DNA of 6,789 nucleotides. It comes from Clostridia bacterium (GTDB lineage: Bacteria; Bacillota; Clostridia; Oscillospirales; CAG-272). The position numbers and the translations under genes are program-made. This document shows positions 6,628-6,789 of the stretch, in pieces (position 1 is the first letter of the stretch; the number at the start of each line of letters is the position of its first letter). The notes beneath the pieces were generated by a model, which worked only from the letters and a program-made list of their open reading frames with translations, was not told where the DNA came from and made no database searches. The stretch is from assembly GCA_017540285.1 (NCBI GenBank), contig JAFYBI010000210.1, forward strand, positions 1 through 6,789. Direction: 5' to 3'.

Positions 6628-6665
6628 AAAAAAACAGCAAAAAAACTTGAAGAAATTTCGCAAAA
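6628..6665 (+). promoter_or_regulatory. Phased A-tracts, UP-element-like activator of the rightward promoter
   Basis: A-rich runs at 6628-6634, 6639-6645, 6652-6658 (GAAATTT context) and 6662-6665 recur at about one helical turn, immediately upstream of TTGACA at 6670. Such in-phase tracts bend DNA and commonly serve as RNA polymerase alpha-subunit contact sites at rRNA promoters. The position is right for an UP element; activity is inferred. Confidence 0.55.
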
Positions 6666-6669
6666 GGGG

Positions 6670-6698
6670 TTGACAAGGGAGCGGAGATGTGATAGAAT
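6670..6698 (+). promoter_or_regulatory. Near-consensus promoter, probably rRNA operon P1
   Basis: TTGACA (6670-6675), a 17-base spacer and TAGAAT (6693-6698) form a strong vegetative promoter pointing right, away from all protein genes in the window. The start site should be near 6705. No open reading frame follows. Instead the downstream sequence resembles an rRNA leader, so this is most likely the promoter of an rRNA operon whose genes begin beyond the window. Confidence 0.8.
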
Positions 6699-6704
6699 AA
6701 ACGA

Positions 6705-6789
6705 GCTGTCACGGAGGGGGAACCACCACAGACAGCGAATCGCTCATTGAAAATTGAACAACAACGAAAAGTACGAAAAGACTCCGAAA
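6705..6789 (+). ncRNA. Probable rRNA operon leader with boxA-like antitermination sequence (partial)
   Basis: Downstream of the strong promoter the transcript would contain a GCTGTC/GACAGC inverted repeat (6705-6710 with 6731-6736, 20 bases between) and then CGCTCATTGAAAATTGAACA (6741-6760). The latter closely resembles the CTTTGAAAA(C/T)TGAACA element found ahead of rRNA genes in many Firmicutes, which contains the boxA site for Nus-factor antitermination. The A-rich tail to the edge has no coding potential. The mature 16S 5' end is not reached, so the identity of the operon is inferred from leader resemblance. Confidence 0.65.

Larger units (their letters stand above)
6485..6789. other. Divergent intergenic region without protein genes
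   Basis: These 305 bases separate the DUF1846 gene from whatever lies to the right. They contain the leftward promoter, two sets of phased A-tracts, a GC-rich middle (6580-6627) with a small imperfect CGCCGG/CCGGTG hairpin, and the rightward rRNA-like promoter and leader. Short open frames on both strands lack ribosome binding sites and read through the promoter elements, so I do not call them genes. Confidence 0.75.

Noticed and set aside
6496..6750. Small open frames of 64-84 residues on both strands in the divergent intergenic region
   Set aside because: They run through promoter boxes and A-tracts, are rich in Lys/Arg or Phe/Ser from base composition, and lack ribosome binding sites and recognisable motifs.
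1..6789. CRISPR array, tRNA gene, insertion sequence or defence island
   Set aside because: No regularly spaced repeats, cloverleaf-like sequence, transposase motifs, terminal inverted repeats or defence-type domains were seen.

Overview
The window is a GC-rich (roughly 60%) bacterial segment with dense, short-spaced genes, strong AAGGAG-type ribosome binding sites and sharp AT-rich islands at promoters. The protein families (DUF1846, zinc-ribbon fusion, DUF1680/GH127) and the style of the rRNA-leader-like end point to a GC-rich member of the Clostridia (Oscillospirales/Christensenellales-like gut or rumen Firmicutes). That placement is inference; no phylogenetic marker gene lies inside the window.

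Layout. All protein genes are on the minus strand, so they read from right to left. From the right: a DUF1846 protein (6484-5000); a 789-residue fusion of an N-terminal zinc ribbon, a Pro/Glu heptad-repeat linker and a GH127-type (DUF1680) glycosidase (4949-2580); an acyltransferase-3 family integral membrane protein (2512-1493); a free methionine-(R)-sulfoxide reductase of the GAF/MsrC type (1453-971); and the 5' part of a gene resembling uncharacterised clostridial glycosidase-like proteins (950 to the left edge). Spacings of 20-67 bases allow one transcript from the strong promoter at 6517-6545, with a possible weak stem-loop attenuator at 2544-2567.

Two parts are unusual. At the left edge the coding frame switches near 186-200. 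The glycosidase-like protein stops matching its family, and another frame takes over with clean codon use and an M23-peptidase-like HLHVE motif. This looks like a recombination junction, a frameshifted pseudogene or an assembly chimera. At the right edge there is no protein gene for about 305 bases. This stretch instead holds a divergent promoter pair: one drives DUF1846 leftward, and a near-consensus promoter (TTGACA-17-TAGAAT) with phased A-tracts reads rightward into a leader with a boxA-like sequence. That arrangement is typical of an rRNA operon upstream region, so a 16S rRNA gene is expected just beyond the window.

How the genes work together is not clear. Two glycoside-processing candidates and an acyltransferase suggest carbohydrate metabolism. 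The sulfoxide reductase is a redox-repair enzyme. DUF1846 has no settled function. I do not see a defence system, mobile element, CRISPR array or tRNA.
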